Below, piece after piece: positions 27,058 through 36,315 of a stretch of DNA of 64,000 bases (position 1 is the first letter of the stretch; the number at the start of each line of letters is the position of its first letter). The notes beneath the pieces were generated by a model. The model worked only from the letters and a program-made list of their open reading frames with translations, ran no database searches and was not told the origin of the DNA. This DNA comes from Limnobacter alexandrii (lineage in GTDB: Bacteria; Pseudomonadota; Gammaproteobacteria; Burkholderiales; Burkholderiaceae_B): NCBI RefSeq assembly GCF_005871185.1, contig NZ_SWKN01000006.1:434001-498000 (forward strand), in the 5' to 3' direction. The position numbers and the translations under genes are program-made.

Positions 27058-28545
27058 TTAGAATCGCTCGGTGATGCTTACACCAAAAAAGTCGATGTCA
27101 AGTTTGGTTGTACCCTGAAAATCGCCCCCCCTTACTTCAGCAGGGCTGACTTGCCCGTTGGCACCGGTTGCGCCTGGCTCCAGGTCAAATTTCATATATG
27201 AGAAATTCAGTGTGGTATCCCGTCGCAACTCAAGTTGTGCTCCTAAGCCAAAGTATTGTCTGTCTGAGTCGGGTAACAGTGTAATTCGTGTGTCATCATC
27301 AATTACGCTGTTCTCTACTGCGTAGCCAGCTTTTAAAACGAGGCGTTTGAATGCTTTATAATTAAGACCAACGCGATAGCTGTTGGCTGCTACATAATTT
27401 TGTTGAATCTCTTGAAGTACCCGCCCATTCGATTCCCGAACAAATTTAAGATTTGTCACCGAAAAGTCCTGACGCGTGTAGCTGGCCATTAGATCAAGTT
27501 TGGGGCTAGCATGATGAAAAATACTCAAGCGAAGCTCATCCGGCAACGTGATGTCTTGCTTGATTCGTTGCTCCGGAAGCAAGTCGCCAGCAGCCTGCGG
27601 TCCGTTCACACCGAGTAAAGGACCTGATACCCCGATCAGTCCTCCATTAAGGAACTCCCTGAACTCAGCACCCTCCGCTGTTTCCTGTATTTTCAGTTTG
27701 CCACGCATACCGGTGAATTCCGTTTTCGGTCGATAGGAAATACCAATTCGTGTATTGATCGTGGGTTCCCAAAGCGCGCCGGCTTGTGCATTGAATGCCC
27801 AACCGAACATTCGCAAACTTAAATCAGCTTCTTCAGGAATAGGCGGTGCCAGCCCAGCGGCATTCAACCCATCAAGAAGTGTTGACCCATTGTTCAACAG
27901 CCCATCAACGGCATCCCGATAGTTCAGTTTCAGCTTAAGGGATTGAAAGTATCGCTCATAAGATCCATTGGCGCCAATCGACAAAGTCGGAGTAAGTTTG
28001 TAGCCAAACCCAAGGTTTGCCCGGCTGACCTTAAAGTCAATATCGCGGCCTTGGTTGCGTCCCGGAAAATTTTCATCGTAGCGAACAATCAGTGCATGGG
28101 AGGCGGCCCCTCCGAAACCAACAACGAGTTTTTTAGTAATTGGAATTGCTACGAACAGGTTGGGCGCAAGGGCAGTTGAATCGTATCCACTTTTTCGATT
28201 GAATTCCTGCCCAGCGCTGCCTGTAGTGCCGCTGTTCGTTGGAGATCCATCCGGTGTTTGACCGGAGGTGTAAGAGGTGTTGATACCAACAAATGCAGCG
28301 CCAAGTACAACTTCCGCTCTTTTGAGTCTGGTCAATGCAGCAGGGTTCGCAAATAGAACAGATGCGTCACCTGCTTCGGCAGCCATCCCCGCATTGGCAC
28401 TTCCCATAGAACTGATTGAGGTTGCATCAAATGCGGTTCCTCCCGCATATGCTTTGCTCGACAAAAAAGACAGAATTGGGGTTGCTGTCAATGCGCCTAC
28501 AATTAGCATCTTGAAGTTTGGGCAGTACTGTATTTTTTTGTTCAT
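27058..28545 (-). CDS. FadL/TodX-family outer-membrane transporter
   Basis: A 495-aa outer-membrane beta-barrel with a signal peptide ending near SSKAYA. The mature N-terminus GGTAFDATSISSMGSANAGM is the FadL hatch start, and ASVLFANPAALTRLK is the conserved NPA box. The chain ends in aromatic FFGVSITERF, suited to BAM recognition. FadL relatives import long-chain fatty acids, alkanes or aromatic compounds by lateral diffusion. ATG at 28545 is preferred over longer forms because it begins directly with the signal peptide. With its neighbours it likely brings alkanes to the hydroxylases encoded on the other side. Confidence 0.9.
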   Translation of the reverse strand: MNKKIQYCPNFKMLIVGALTATPILSFLSSKAYAGGTAFDATSISSMGSANAGMAAEAGDASVLFANPAALTRLKRAEVVLGAAFVGINTSYTSGQTPDGSPTNSGTTGSAGQEFNRKSGYDSTALAPNLFVAIPITKKLVVGFGGAASHALIVRYDENFPGRNQGRDIDFKVSRANLGFGYKLTPTLSIGANGSYERYFQSLKLKLNYRDAVDGLLNNGSTLLDGLNAAGLAPPIPEEADLSLRMFGWAFNAQAGALWEPTINTRIGISYRPKTEFTGMRGKLKIQETAEGAEFREFLNGGLIGVSGPLLGVNGPQAAGDLLPEQRIKQDITLPDELRLSIFHHASPKLDLMASYTRQDFSVTNLKFVRESNGRVLQEIQQNYVAANSYRVGLNYKAFKRLVLKAGYAVENSVIDDDTRITLLPDSDRQYFGLGAQLELRRDTTLNFSYMKFDLEPGATGANGQVSPAEVRGGDFQGTTKLDIDFFGVSITERF

Positions 28546-28689
28546 GTTATATCCGTCGGGAAATGAGGTCGTATTGCATTTCACTGAGTGCAAGACATAA
28601 ACCAGCTTTTCTATATCGCCAACAAGCGGCAGTCTCAAGATGCTTACAGAGACTGATTTGAGTGGCTTGGGTGGTTGAGACCAGGAGAT

Positions 28690-28726
28690 AAAAAGGCCGA
28701 TATGATCCTTTCTCGTCACATATCGG
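28690..28726 (-). terminator. Rho-independent terminator after the periplasmic binding-protein gene
   Basis: On the minus strand CCGATATG (28726-28719) and CATATCGG (28704-28697) form an 8-bp stem with a 14-nt loop, followed by CC and five T (28694-28690). It lies 12 bp past the binding-protein stop codon, so transcription of that gene may end here before the FadL gene. Confidence 0.75.
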
Positions 28727-28738
28727 ACTGGTCAACTA

Positions 28739-29797
28739 TCAGAACGTTTTGCTGTCAGGTGTGCATTCTGAGTCCGCCCGATTCACACTGCACCGGATTT
28801 TCTTCATGATGCTCAAACCCTGCTTGTCGTATATGCCTTGCTCGACAATCGACCCCCTGCTTTCCCTCAACATGATGGTGTACTTAATCATGTTTTCAGG
28901 GGTCAGGTCACTCCATGTTTTCTCTGGAATTGTTTGCTCTGCTCGAAGAATCAATTTCAAAGCACGATCATACTGACCGCTCCAATACTTTCTTGACTCA
29001 AGTCCAAAGCCGACCGGAAACTTGCTGGTGTTGATCACCATCTGATAGCTCAAGATCACAATCGGAAAACGATTGATAGCACCTTTGGTGCCAATGCCTC
29101 GATAGAGTTCTAGCGGTTTATATGCGGCGGCTGGTGCTGCAATCATGTCAACAATGCCATTGTTGAACTTGCTGGCGAAGTTGGTGATATCTGCAGAAAC
29201 TGGTTGAGCACCAATTTTCTGGATCATCACGGCCTGTGCCTTGTCATAGTCAAAAGCTGCAATTTTCTTGCCAGCAAGATCTTCAACGGTCTGGATTTTT
29301 CGATCGTTCAGCACTGGGTAAGCCGTCCCAAAAGGGATAATACCGGCGATCTCAAATTTTCCATTGATTGCGGTTTTTGTGGAGTTTGGTGAGGAAAATA
29401 CCTGAATTGCGCGACGTACTACTTCGTAACTGGCGTTCATGTCCACCTTGCCGTCTTTGACGATTGAGGATGCGCCCAGTGAGTCAATAGATGTAGTGAT
29501 GGCGTTGAATTGACGGGTACGGAAACCAGTCGCAAACACTGCATCACATTCACCCGCGATAAAGTCTTGAGTGGCAATTCGCTCATCCGTGTAAGCATGA
29601 ATTTTGACGTTGCCGCCCCAAGCTTTAGAGGCAACTTCATAGTCTTTAGCCATGGCAAAAATATCACCCGCAGCACCTAAAAGATCATATACACATAATT
29701 TTTGATTACCCTGCTGTGCTTGGGCGGATAAGCTGAATGAGCTTGCGAGCAGAAATGCCCAAAGTTTTTTGCGGCCAACGCGGGTAGTAAATTTCAT
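28739..29797 (-). CDS. Putative periplasmic solute-binding protein (TRAP/AdeT-like)
   Basis: A 352-aa exported protein. The signal peptide runs to about residue 28 (AFLLASSFSLSAQAQQ). The rest has a two-lobe binding-protein pattern: LCVYDLLGAAGD at the first strand, a CDAVFATGFRTRQF block, VEDLAGKKIAAFDYDKAQAV (as in DctP-type proteins) and a helical C-terminus. It resembles a group annotated as putative solute-binding proteins that occur without TRAP permeases. ATG at 29797 is used because GGAG is nine bases upstream. It is divergent from an AraC gene and followed by a terminator, FadL and a lipoprotein gene. Confidence 0.7.
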   Translation of the reverse strand: MKFTTRVGRKKLWAFLLASSFSLSAQAQQGNQKLCVYDLLGAAGDIFAMAKDYEVASKAWGGNVKIHAYTDERIATQDFIAGECDAVFATGFRTRQFNAITTSIDSLGASSIVKDGKVDMNASYEVVRRAIQVFSSPNSTKTAINGKFEIAGIIPFGTAYPVLNDRKIQTVEDLAGKKIAAFDYDKAQAVMIQKIGAQPVSADITNFASKFNNGIVDMIAAPAAAYKPLELYRGIGTKGAINRFPIVILSYQMVINTSKFPVGFGLESRKYWSGQYDRALKLILRAEQTIPEKTWSDLTPENMIKYTIMLRESRGSIVEQGIYDKQGLSIMKKIRCSVNRADSECTPDSKTF

Positions 29798-29861
29798 CGT
29801 TATTGTCTCCATATGGTTTTAATATTTCATTTGATTATTACATTGGTAAAAACATATACTC

Positions 29862-29897
29862 TTGACCATTGAAGACTATTTTTTGACCTTTGGAGAC
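29862..29897. promoter_or_regulatory. Tandem TTGACC repeats, probable AraC operator
   Basis: TTGACCATTGAAGAC (29862-29876) and TTGACCTTTGGAGAC (29883-29897) are direct repeats exactly 21 bp apart in the divergent region between the binding-protein gene and the AraC gene. The second copy covers the ribosome-binding site of the AraC gene, which suggests autoregulation. The pattern and spacing mirror the GAAATGACC pair at 15790. Confidence 0.6.
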
Positions 29898-29899
29898 AA

Positions 29900-30928
29900 A
29901 TGAGTCTTTTACTTAGATCGACGGTCATGTTGGGATTTCTTGAGGTATTGAGCAGTAGTGGTAGTGATGCTCGCGAAATTGCTTCGCGGTTTGGTCTGGA
30001 CCTAGACCTTGCGAATCAAGACAACGAGTTCGTCCCGATAGATGACTTTGTCAAGATGCTCGAATACGCCGCCAGAGCGAAGAATCTTCCCTGTCTCGGT
30101 TTAAGCATGTCTCCGTATCACGACATCAGCATCCTAGGCCCGCTTTCGCTGGTAATCAGCAATTTGCCCACAGTGCGCGAGGCAGTTGAATACGCAGCCA
30201 AACATATTGACATCATGAGCCCAGCAATTGAGATTGACAGTTTTCCGGAACCGTCACTGCCTCAAAGGTCCTCGTTCAATAGCTGGGTAAGTATTTCAAT
30301 TAATTTGGGAAAGCCGATAGTCCACACACAAACCTTGGATATTTGCTTGGGCAATCTTCACCGTTTTATAAAGATTCTGGCAGGCGATAATTATCAATTG
30401 ACTAAAGTAATCTTGCCTCATGGTTCGAAAAATCACCATGAAGTTTATGATCGATTCTTTGGTGCTCCTGTTGAGTTTGATCGTGACAAAGCAGCACTAC
30501 TCTTGAGTAATTCGACTCTGGCAACTCGGCTCGATAAGCCCAATATTGAGCTTAGTCACATCGTAGATCTACACATTCAAACCAATTTCCGAAGCCTCCG
30601 TGGTACTTATTCAGCGAGGACTGCCCAAGTAATCAAAAAAATACTTGGAAGAACAGTGTGCGACAAATCTGCAGTTGCTAACCTGTTGGCGATTCACCCA
30701 AGAACTTTGCAACGGCATTTGTCTGATGAAGGCACTTCTTTTGATCAAATAAAGACACAAATCATTTGTCAAGAAGCGATTCGATATCTCACCGAGACGG
30801 AAGTTTCTATGTCTCACCTATCCTCTATCCTAGGGTTTTCCGAACAGGCCACTTTAGTCAGATTCTGCAGGCGTCACTTTGGGCGCTCTCCCCTTGCTAT
30901 TCGAAAAAACACTGAACTTGCCTCCTGA
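29900..30928 (+). CDS. AraC-family regulator beside the uptake genes
   Basis: A 342-aa regulator with an Arabinose_bd ligand domain (about residues 15-200, containing LGLSMSPYHDISILGPLSLV) and an AraC double HTH (VANLLAIHPRTLQRHLSDEG and SHLSSILGFSEQATLVRFCR). It is divergent from the binding-protein gene and overlaps tandem 21-bp-spaced repeats, so it probably controls the binding-protein/FadL/lipoprotein genes and itself. It is the third AraC protein of the cluster. Confidence 0.87.
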   Translation: MSLLLRSTVMLGFLEVLSSSGSDAREIASRFGLDLDLANQDNEFVPIDDFVKMLEYAARAKNLPCLGLSMSPYHDISILGPLSLVISNLPTVREAVEYAAKHIDIMSPAIEIDSFPEPSLPQRSSFNSWVSISINLGKPIVHTQTLDICLGNLHRFIKILAGDNYQLTKVILPHGSKNHHEVYDRFFGAPVEFDRDKAALLLSNSTLATRLDKPNIELSHIVDLHIQTNFRSLRGTYSARTAQVIKKILGRTVCDKSAVANLLAIHPRTLQRHLSDEGTSFDQIKTQIICQEAIRYLTETEVSMSHLSSILGFSEQATLVRFCRRHFGRSPLAIRKNTELAS

Positions 30929-31718
30929 ATAACAGTGCCAACGGCATTCTGTTGATTTACACCCAGATTTGAATTGGGATTTGAATTGGGGTTTGCATTG
31001 AATTTTGCCCCCCCTTGGGGTCAGAATTATGTCTCGATTTTCAGTTTTTAGATCTGTTTTTCCTCCTTCCTGTTTTGCGTTGAACTGTGTTTGAAGCGGT
31101 AACTTTCGTTGCCTGTTTTACTTGTACTCGCGCCACAGCAAATCGAGTATGACGTGTTTGCGTTTCAATTCGCTGTGAATGAAAGCCGAGTTCGGTTGTG
31201 GGCGCTTCACGCTTGATGGCAAAGCAGGAGGAAACAAGCGCTGCTCATCTATTTTAACGCCAATTGAATAATCGATAGCGGCCATCTCGGCCCGTCACAG
31301 ATAGTCTCACGCGGTGATGGGGCCGGCTTTGATGACCTCAGCAATTTGCTGATTGGTGAACCCAAGCCGTTCGCGCAGCCGCAGTGTTTCTAAAATCTTC
31401 CTCATGGACAACCTCCGGTTAGGCATTGGTGTGGCCGCTGTTGTTTGGTTAAAAAACCAAGCAAGGCGCCACGGTTATCAGCGAGCGATTTTAGGTTTCC
31501 AGTTTATGCTGGAATCAGTGTCCAGTTTCGACCAAAATACGCAAAACAACCCTTGCCCGATGTTTTGCCTTGAACTACTCGAAATCTTTCCACTGCCTGA
31601 CCCGGTCATAGACCCGGTAAAGCCCAAGGCCACCAAATCCCGGACATGCTGCGCAGGTTCCTGTGCAGCTTCTTCGGCTTCTTGTGCTCGGTGGATACCA
31701 ACTTTGAATTCTTTAACT
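30929..31718 (-). mobile_element. Remnant of an IS21-family insertion sequence (boundaries approximate)
   Basis: No intact gene lies here. The core is a broken istA start (31118-31405). On the left, 30951-31020 begins TGTTGATTTACACCC and repeats TTGAATTGGG-like units, as in the multiple terminal repeats of IS21 elements. On the right, 31440-31540 holds AACTGG-type repeats upstream of the istA start. No istB and no clear inverted ends were found. From about 31560 to 31718 I see nothing definite. Confidence 0.5.
31118..31405 (-). pseudogene. istA N-terminal fragment, IS21 family, with in-frame stops
   Basis: The minus-strand frame reads MRKILETLRLRERLGFTNQQ at the start, then DYL-stop-RAE, then LFPPALPSSVKRPQPNSAF and IHSELKRKHVILDLLWREYK, ending in a stop. 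These are the HTH and the LFP...RP.P....IH.ELKRKGVTL.LLW.EY signature of IstA transposases. Two internal stop codons lie at the GPITA*DYL*RAE stretch, and the remaining 400 residues are missing, so it is dead. The ATG has GGAGG upstream. Confidence 0.8.
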
Positions 31719-32132
31719 TCACATGACCCTTGGCGTTTTTGCCTCCCACTCTCTCAAGAACAACGCGAAAGGCATCAAATCAAGATCATTTCCTAGCTCG
31801 AGCTCCGTCGCCCTCCAGCCCAAGATGGTTATTAACATCTGCTGACTGAAGCCTTGATCCTGAAATTTGCAACGATAAATCGACCCTGAAAACCCGTGAA
31901 AGTCCACGAAGCCATCCTGAATTTCGAAGCTAAGAATGCCGGAGTTCAGACTCCAGACAGCATCTTCACCATCATGAGGCGCCGAAACCAATCGATAAAC
32001 CACTCCTTCTTTGTCGATATATTTAATGACCCCCCACTGGTACGCCTGTTTAATTTGCGTAGACGACTTTTGGTTTTCCTGTGCAAACCTTTCATTGCTA
32101 GCTTTATCAGATGAGCCGGTTTTTTTGTTCAC
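31719..32132 (-). CDS. Unrecognised 137-aa protein of the integration module
   Basis: A small protein with no family I can name. After a polar N-terminus (about 30 residues) it has a strand-rich section (GVIKYIDKEGVVYRLVSAP, VWSLNSGILSF) and ends in a helix. GTG at 32132 is preferred because AGGAAG lies six bases before it; a GTG at 32171 is the longer option. It follows the AAA ATPase gene on the same strand after 117 bp and probably belongs to the same transcript. Confidence 0.5.
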   Translation of the reverse strand: MNKKTGSSDKASNERFAQENQKSSTQIKQAYQWGVIKYIDKEGVVYRLVSAPHDGEDAVWSLNSGILSFEIQDGFVDFHGFSGSIYRCKFQDQGFSQQMLITILGWRATELELGNDLDLMPFALFLREWEAKTPRVM

Positions 32133-32249
32133 CGTAATCTTCCTTACTGAACTGAGTCCTCCCCCATGCACTTCCGTTTTTCAGAGCATCAGGGGAGGAC
32201 AGTTTTTTTGATATATCGAACGCGGATCATCGCTGAGATCACTCGGCCT

Positions 32250-33701
32250 TCACACCTCAATGTGATCAAAGAACCTGACCTTGGCCCCCATCTGTTCCAA
32301 AGCGATCCTCACCGTGAGCTCCTGAATTAACTGTTTTCCACGAAGCGTTGCACCTCGCCCCAACCCCATCTGAGCAAGAGTTAAATCAACATGGCAGGCA
32401 ACCACACGATCCAAAATCGACTGAAGCAAACGAAGATCACCTTCTTGTCTTGCCAGAAAATTCAAAGCCTGCGGTGCGAAATCGACATTGCGATAGGCCT
32501 TCGCCAGCATGCTGCGAATAATGATCAATCTCTGGCTGCGATCAGGGTAAGAAATATCAAATACGTCAAACCGAGATCTAAGAGGGGCCGAAACCGAACT
32601 TAAATTATTCGAAGTCGCGACATAGATCACCCTTGAAGCGTCGAACTCAATGGACCCATATTCATCTCGCAATTCGCGGGCGGTTTGTGGCTCCAGTGCT
32701 GCAAGCAACGGCCCCTCAACAGGGTGCTGCTGAAATGAGGACATCTTGTCGATTTCATCGAGAAGAATAAGGGGCGAGGCTGTTTCACTTCTTGCCAATT
32801 CAGAGAAAATTAAACCCGTCTGACCGTTTCCCCATTTGTTGGATGTACCTGTCAGCACCCCACCCATTGATGTGGCCGAGATGTTTATATACGCGTAGCG
32901 GGTGTTCAGAGCCTCGGCCAATTCGCGAGCAAATGCGCTTTTACCTGTCCCCTTTGGTCCATCCAGCAAAATTGGCTTGAGCCTTCGCTCATGAGAGCTT
33001 TTTAAAGACCAGATTCGCATCTGCCTAAGCACGTGATCCACGACATGTGCAAAATTTGGAAAGTTAGATCGCAGGTTTTGCAGCCGCTTTTCAATCGGCG
33101 TGCTGGGCTTGATAATTCTTCTAAAGCCGTTGTTTTGAGACATTGAAACAAACAGCCGCCAGGAGCGACCAATACGTTCACGGTCCTCACCAATTTGTTC
33201 GACAAATTCTGATGTGGCTCTGGCTGTAAAGATCCGAGCCATACCCTTATATGCCCTTAGGTATGCTTTGCTATCACTCATGCACTCCTTCAAGTGCTTA
33301 AGAAACAAGCTCGTAGAGTCTGGAACTTTGAGATTCTCTGCTTTTTTCAACGCCTTTTGAGAGTGATTTTTCTTCTCCCCACCATCTTGAAATACCCAAC
33401 TGGGGTGCTCGTTCGGATTGTCAGACCACTTCTTCTTTAATTCTTCGAATCGCTGAGAGTCAAAAAAATCATGAAGTTCTTCATGAAAATCTAGACTGTT
33501 AAGTTGCCTGATAAATTTATCCTTGGAAAGCAATTGCATTCTGCTTTGCAGCTCTTCTTGTCGATTTCTAGGAATGAGAATTTCACACAAGTCGCTGTAG
33601 TAGTACTCACTGCAAACTACACTTTCCTGTTGGGGAATCCCTCTCCGTAGGAAAGCGGTCTCACCAAATGGATATTTGCTGCCCTGCCCCTGGTTATTCA
33701 T
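32250..33701 (-). CDS. AAA ATPase (Lon/CbxX-like core)
   Basis: A 483-aa ATPase. The AAA core at about 230-420 has Walker A DGPKGTGKSAFARELA, Walker B LILLDEIDK, a sensor-1 ATSNN and an arginine-rich APLRSRFDVFDISYP, close to the Lon-protease ATPase core. The protease domain of Lon is absent. The first 220 residues are helical and charged and unknown to me. Its ATG overlaps the stop of the HD-domain gene (ATGA, 33698-33701). It may remodel the integrase or a transfer complex; this is inference from the operon. Confidence 0.78.
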   Translation of the reverse strand: MNNQGQGSKYPFGETAFLRRGIPQQESVVCSEYYYSDLCEILIPRNRQEELQSRMQLLSKDKFIRQLNSLDFHEELHDFFDSQRFEELKKKWSDNPNEHPSWVFQDGGEKKNHSQKALKKAENLKVPDSTSLFLKHLKECMSDSKAYLRAYKGMARIFTARATSEFVEQIGEDRERIGRSWRLFVSMSQNNGFRRIIKPSTPIEKRLQNLRSNFPNFAHVVDHVLRQMRIWSLKSSHERRLKPILLDGPKGTGKSAFARELAEALNTRYAYINISATSMGGVLTGTSNKWGNGQTGLIFSELARSETASPLILLDEIDKMSSFQQHPVEGPLLAALEPQTARELRDEYGSIEFDASRVIYVATSNNLSSVSAPLRSRFDVFDISYPDRSQRLIIIRSMLAKAYRNVDFAPQALNFLARQEGDLRLLQSILDRVVACHVDLTLAQMGLGRGATLRGKQLIQELTVRIALEQMGAKVRFFDHIEV

Positions 33702-34849
33702 GCAGATTCTCCACGTACAAAATGATGGGCCAGCAAGACACTTTTCTCACCTTTATCGAATGCACGCGCGCTTGCGCAATCAGCTTCGTGCAACACAAAG
33801 CTCTCGGGAGTTTTACGCTTTCGAGCACCCGACTGATCATGCTGTCGCTTCACGGCGCAGATGGCATGTTCAAGCTGTAGTTCACGCTTAAGTGGATAAT
33901 TCCCTGAATTAGAGCAAGCCGCTGCGATCCACTTGAGCATGGTTTGCTCATGGCCAAGTAGTTTGCAATTTAGATTTGTAGAATAGACGTCTGGCGCAAG
34001 ACGGTAGTAATCGTCCACCTTGGCGGCATCATGTAAGAGTGCTGCAAGAAGTGTCAGACTTAAGTCAAAAGCGGGTTTACCTATGCTGCGTTGCCACGGC
34101 GACGCCGCTAAAAAGCCAAGCAAAACATTGGCCACAGTTTCTGCTGTGTGCAACACAAGTCCGTGATCGCCATTGTGATGACTGCGTGTTGAAGCCGCGT
34201 ACTTTAGGAACCTGGAGAAGCGGTTGCTCTGCAACATGATTCCCAAATAAAGGGAACGATCCTCGGGGGTTAGCAATCGAAACGCCTCACTCAAGAACTC
34301 GCACAGACTTGAAGCGCAGATTGCCGTGCTTGCAGCTTGATTCAACGTGGAAGGCAATTGAGCTATTGCGTAGTCGAAAGGATTGTATTCAGGCTCACCC
34401 TCAGCTGGGCTCAATCCCGACACCCAGCAGTTCTTACCATCATCAACAGCACGGGCCCACAACGAGGGAACAACCTTCACGACCGAGTGATCTCCCAGGC
34501 CATCTGCGCCACTACAGGCTAGGTTTACAAACAGCATTCCTTGGTAGATTTGATCAGCCGCAGCGTAAACCGGTATACCAAGCTTCACGTAAGTTACGCC
34601 CTCACGCTGCTGTCTTTGCGAAACATAGCCATGTTTGGCCACGCAAATGCCAGTACCAAGTTTTGCGAACTGCGGCATATTCAGACCAGAGAAAGCACCA
34701 GTGAAAAGCTGATTAGCATCTGGATTGATGCGAACCATTTTCTGAACACAAACTTTGTTGGCGTGAATACCTTGGCTTGAACGGACTGTTTTTTTATCGG
34801 CTTGAGCGCTAAGAGAGATATTACCGGTTTGAAGTTTTGGATTGATCAT
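33698..34849 (-). CDS. HD-domain protein (TraI_2 / YhaM-like)
   Basis: A 383-aa protein whose second half has an HD metal-phosphohydrolase pattern: RSHHNGDHGLVLHTAETVAN, then LLHDAAKVDDYYRLAP, then GHEQTMLKW. The HH..GGL..HT order is shared by YhaM exonucleases and by the TraI_2 domain of integrative conjugative element relaxases. At 383 aa it is much shorter than full TraI_2 relaxases and has no visible relaxase tyrosines, so it may be a stand-alone processing nuclease. It starts 2 bp after the integrase stop with GGAGAA upstream, so it is co-transcribed with it. Confidence 0.65.
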   Translation of the reverse strand: MINPKLQTGNISLSAQADKKTVRSSQGIHANKVCVQKMVRINPDANQLFTGAFSGLNMPQFAKLGTGICVAKHGYVSQRQQREGVTYVKLGIPVYAAADQIYQGMLFVNLACSGADGLGDHSVVKVVPSLWARAVDDGKNCWVSGLSPAEGEPEYNPFDYAIAQLPSTLNQAASTAICASSLCEFLSEAFRLLTPEDRSLYLGIMLQSNRFSRFLKYAASTRSHHNGDHGLVLHTAETVANVLLGFLAASPWQRSIGKPAFDLSLTLLAALLHDAAKVDDYYRLAPDVYSTNLNCKLLGHEQTMLKWIAAACSNSGNYPLKRELQLEHAICAVKRQHDQSGARKRKTPESFVLHEADCASARAFDKGEKSVLLAHHFVRGESA

Positions 34850-34851
34850 GA

Positions 34852-36306
34852 TTATTCTCCCTGAGTGTTCTTGTTTTGGTAGCTTTCAAACATTTGCAGC
34901 CATGGGCTTTGAATGGCAGGTTTGGAAGCTTGATTCACGCCGGTAACAGGTGCGGCGGATGTGGGTGCCGGTTTGGCTACTCGTGGTGGCTGGGCTTGCT
35001 CTAGGGCCTCCGAAACAGAGGACTTTTCCGCCACCGCCACAGAACTCGGAGCAATCGGCGGTGATACACCGGGACCCAAGTTGGCAGCCAACATGCGCTC
35101 AAACGCTGAGCCATCACGACGAGTCAAATTGGGTACATAGCGTGAGTACACCTTGAACAGCATTTCCGTGGAGGAATGCCCCATCTGAAATGCTATCCAT
35201 TCTGGAGACTCACCTGCGGCCAGCATCAGCGTGGCAAAGGTGTGCCGGGTTTGGTACGGCGTACGGAGTTTTAACCCCAGTGAGCGCAGCATGGGGTACC
35301 ACACCCGGTTACTCATGTTGCGGTTGGTCAGCGGCCCGCCATTGCCATTGGCAAACACAAATGGCGATTTCTTGCCCGTAACTTCCCACTGGGTTTTAAG
35401 GGCCTCATACACCTGCGGTGCCATTTGAATATCTCTGTTGGAATCGGCTGTTTTGGGCGTTTCCTCGTAGTCATCCACAATGGTTTCGCGAATGGTGACC
35501 AGGCGCTTTTCGAAATCGATGTATTTCCACTTCAGCCCATGAATTTCTCCAGGGCGCATGCCCGTGAAAAACTTCACCGTGAAGTAATTTCGAAAGTCTT
35601 CGCGGCAGTACTTGATGATCATCTCCACCTCTTCAATCGTGAAGGGCGTGACATCTGTCTTTTTGATCCGCATCCGTTTGATATTCTGGTACGGAGTGGT
35701 AAAGTTGAATCGATCAGCGGCTTCATCTAAGACCTGTTTCACAGACGTCATCACATGATTGATCCGTGAAGCTGACATTGTTGTTTCTGGTTTTTTGCCC
35801 GGGGCTTTGGCGAGAACTGAGCGAAATTCCAGAAGGTCCTGTTTGGTGATACTGCTGATCACCCTGTTTCCGAACTGCGGGATCAACCACTTTTCCAAGA
35901 TGTCCCGCTTGGTGCGAATGTTCGAGCGCTTCCACAGCGACTCGTTTTCTTCAATGAATTTCTGAGCGAATTCAGTGAAGGTGGGATGACCTGCGGTGGA
36001 AATTTTTTCCACTGATTGCCGCACCGACTGGTTGGTCATTGGAATGGAAACCATTGGCGAGGCGGGTTGATATTGCTGAGTTTCAAGGGCTTCGATTTTC
36101 TCGAGCAGACTACTACCTGGAAAGTAATTTCTGTAGCGAAACTGCCCTGCTTTGATCTCAGACTCAATCTGGTTCATCAGATGTTCGAGCTTGTATCGAT
36201 TCTGTTTCGAATCTGGCAAAACGGATCGTTCTCTACAGCGCTCCCCAAGATATCTAAAATCAAGGAAAAGCTGACCATTGTCTTTTCTTGCGCGTACGCT
36301 TCCCAT
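34852..36306 (-). CDS. Tyrosine-type site-specific integrase (DUF3596 arm-binding type)
   Basis: A 484-aa integrase. Residues 1-65 resemble the DUF3596 arm-binding domain, 105-200 the SAM-like core-binding domain, and 220-395 the catalytic domain with R251 (TGMRPGEI), K285, R354 (YQTRHTF, Tyr replacing the first His), H377 (MGHSS) and Y387. The 90-residue C-terminal tail is proline/alanine-rich and non-conserved. It is the best candidate enzyme for the tRNA-Arg att sites at 3997 and 43082, though it sits about 7 kb from the nearer one. It is followed by the HD and AAA genes and preceded by an excisionase-like gene. Confidence 0.9.
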   Translation of the reverse strand: MGSVRARKDNGQLFLDFRYLGERCRERSVLPDSKQNRYKLEHLMNQIESEIKAGQFRYRNYFPGSSLLEKIEALETQQYQPASPMVSIPMTNQSVRQSVEKISTAGHPTFTEFAQKFIEENESLWKRSNIRTKRDILEKWLIPQFGNRVISSITKQDLLEFRSVLAKAPGKKPETTMSASRINHVMTSVKQVLDEAADRFNFTTPYQNIKRMRIKKTDVTPFTIEEVEMIIKYCREDFRNYFTVKFFTGMRPGEIHGLKWKYIDFEKRLVTIRETIVDDYEETPKTADSNRDIQMAPQVYEALKTQWEVTGKKSPFVFANGNGGPLTNRNMSNRVWYPMLRSLGLKLRTPYQTRHTFATLMLAAGESPEWIAFQMGHSSTEMLFKVYSRYVPNLTRRDGSAFERMLAANLGPGVSPPIAPSSVAVAEKSSVSEALEQAQPPRVAKPAPTSAAPVTGVNQASKPAIQSPWLQMFESYQNKNTQGE

Positions 36307-36315
36307 GATGTCCCC

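Noticed and set aside
31353-31796. 147-codon plus-strand frame in the IS21 remnant
   Set aside because: It runs antisense to the istA start and its translation has no recognisable domain.
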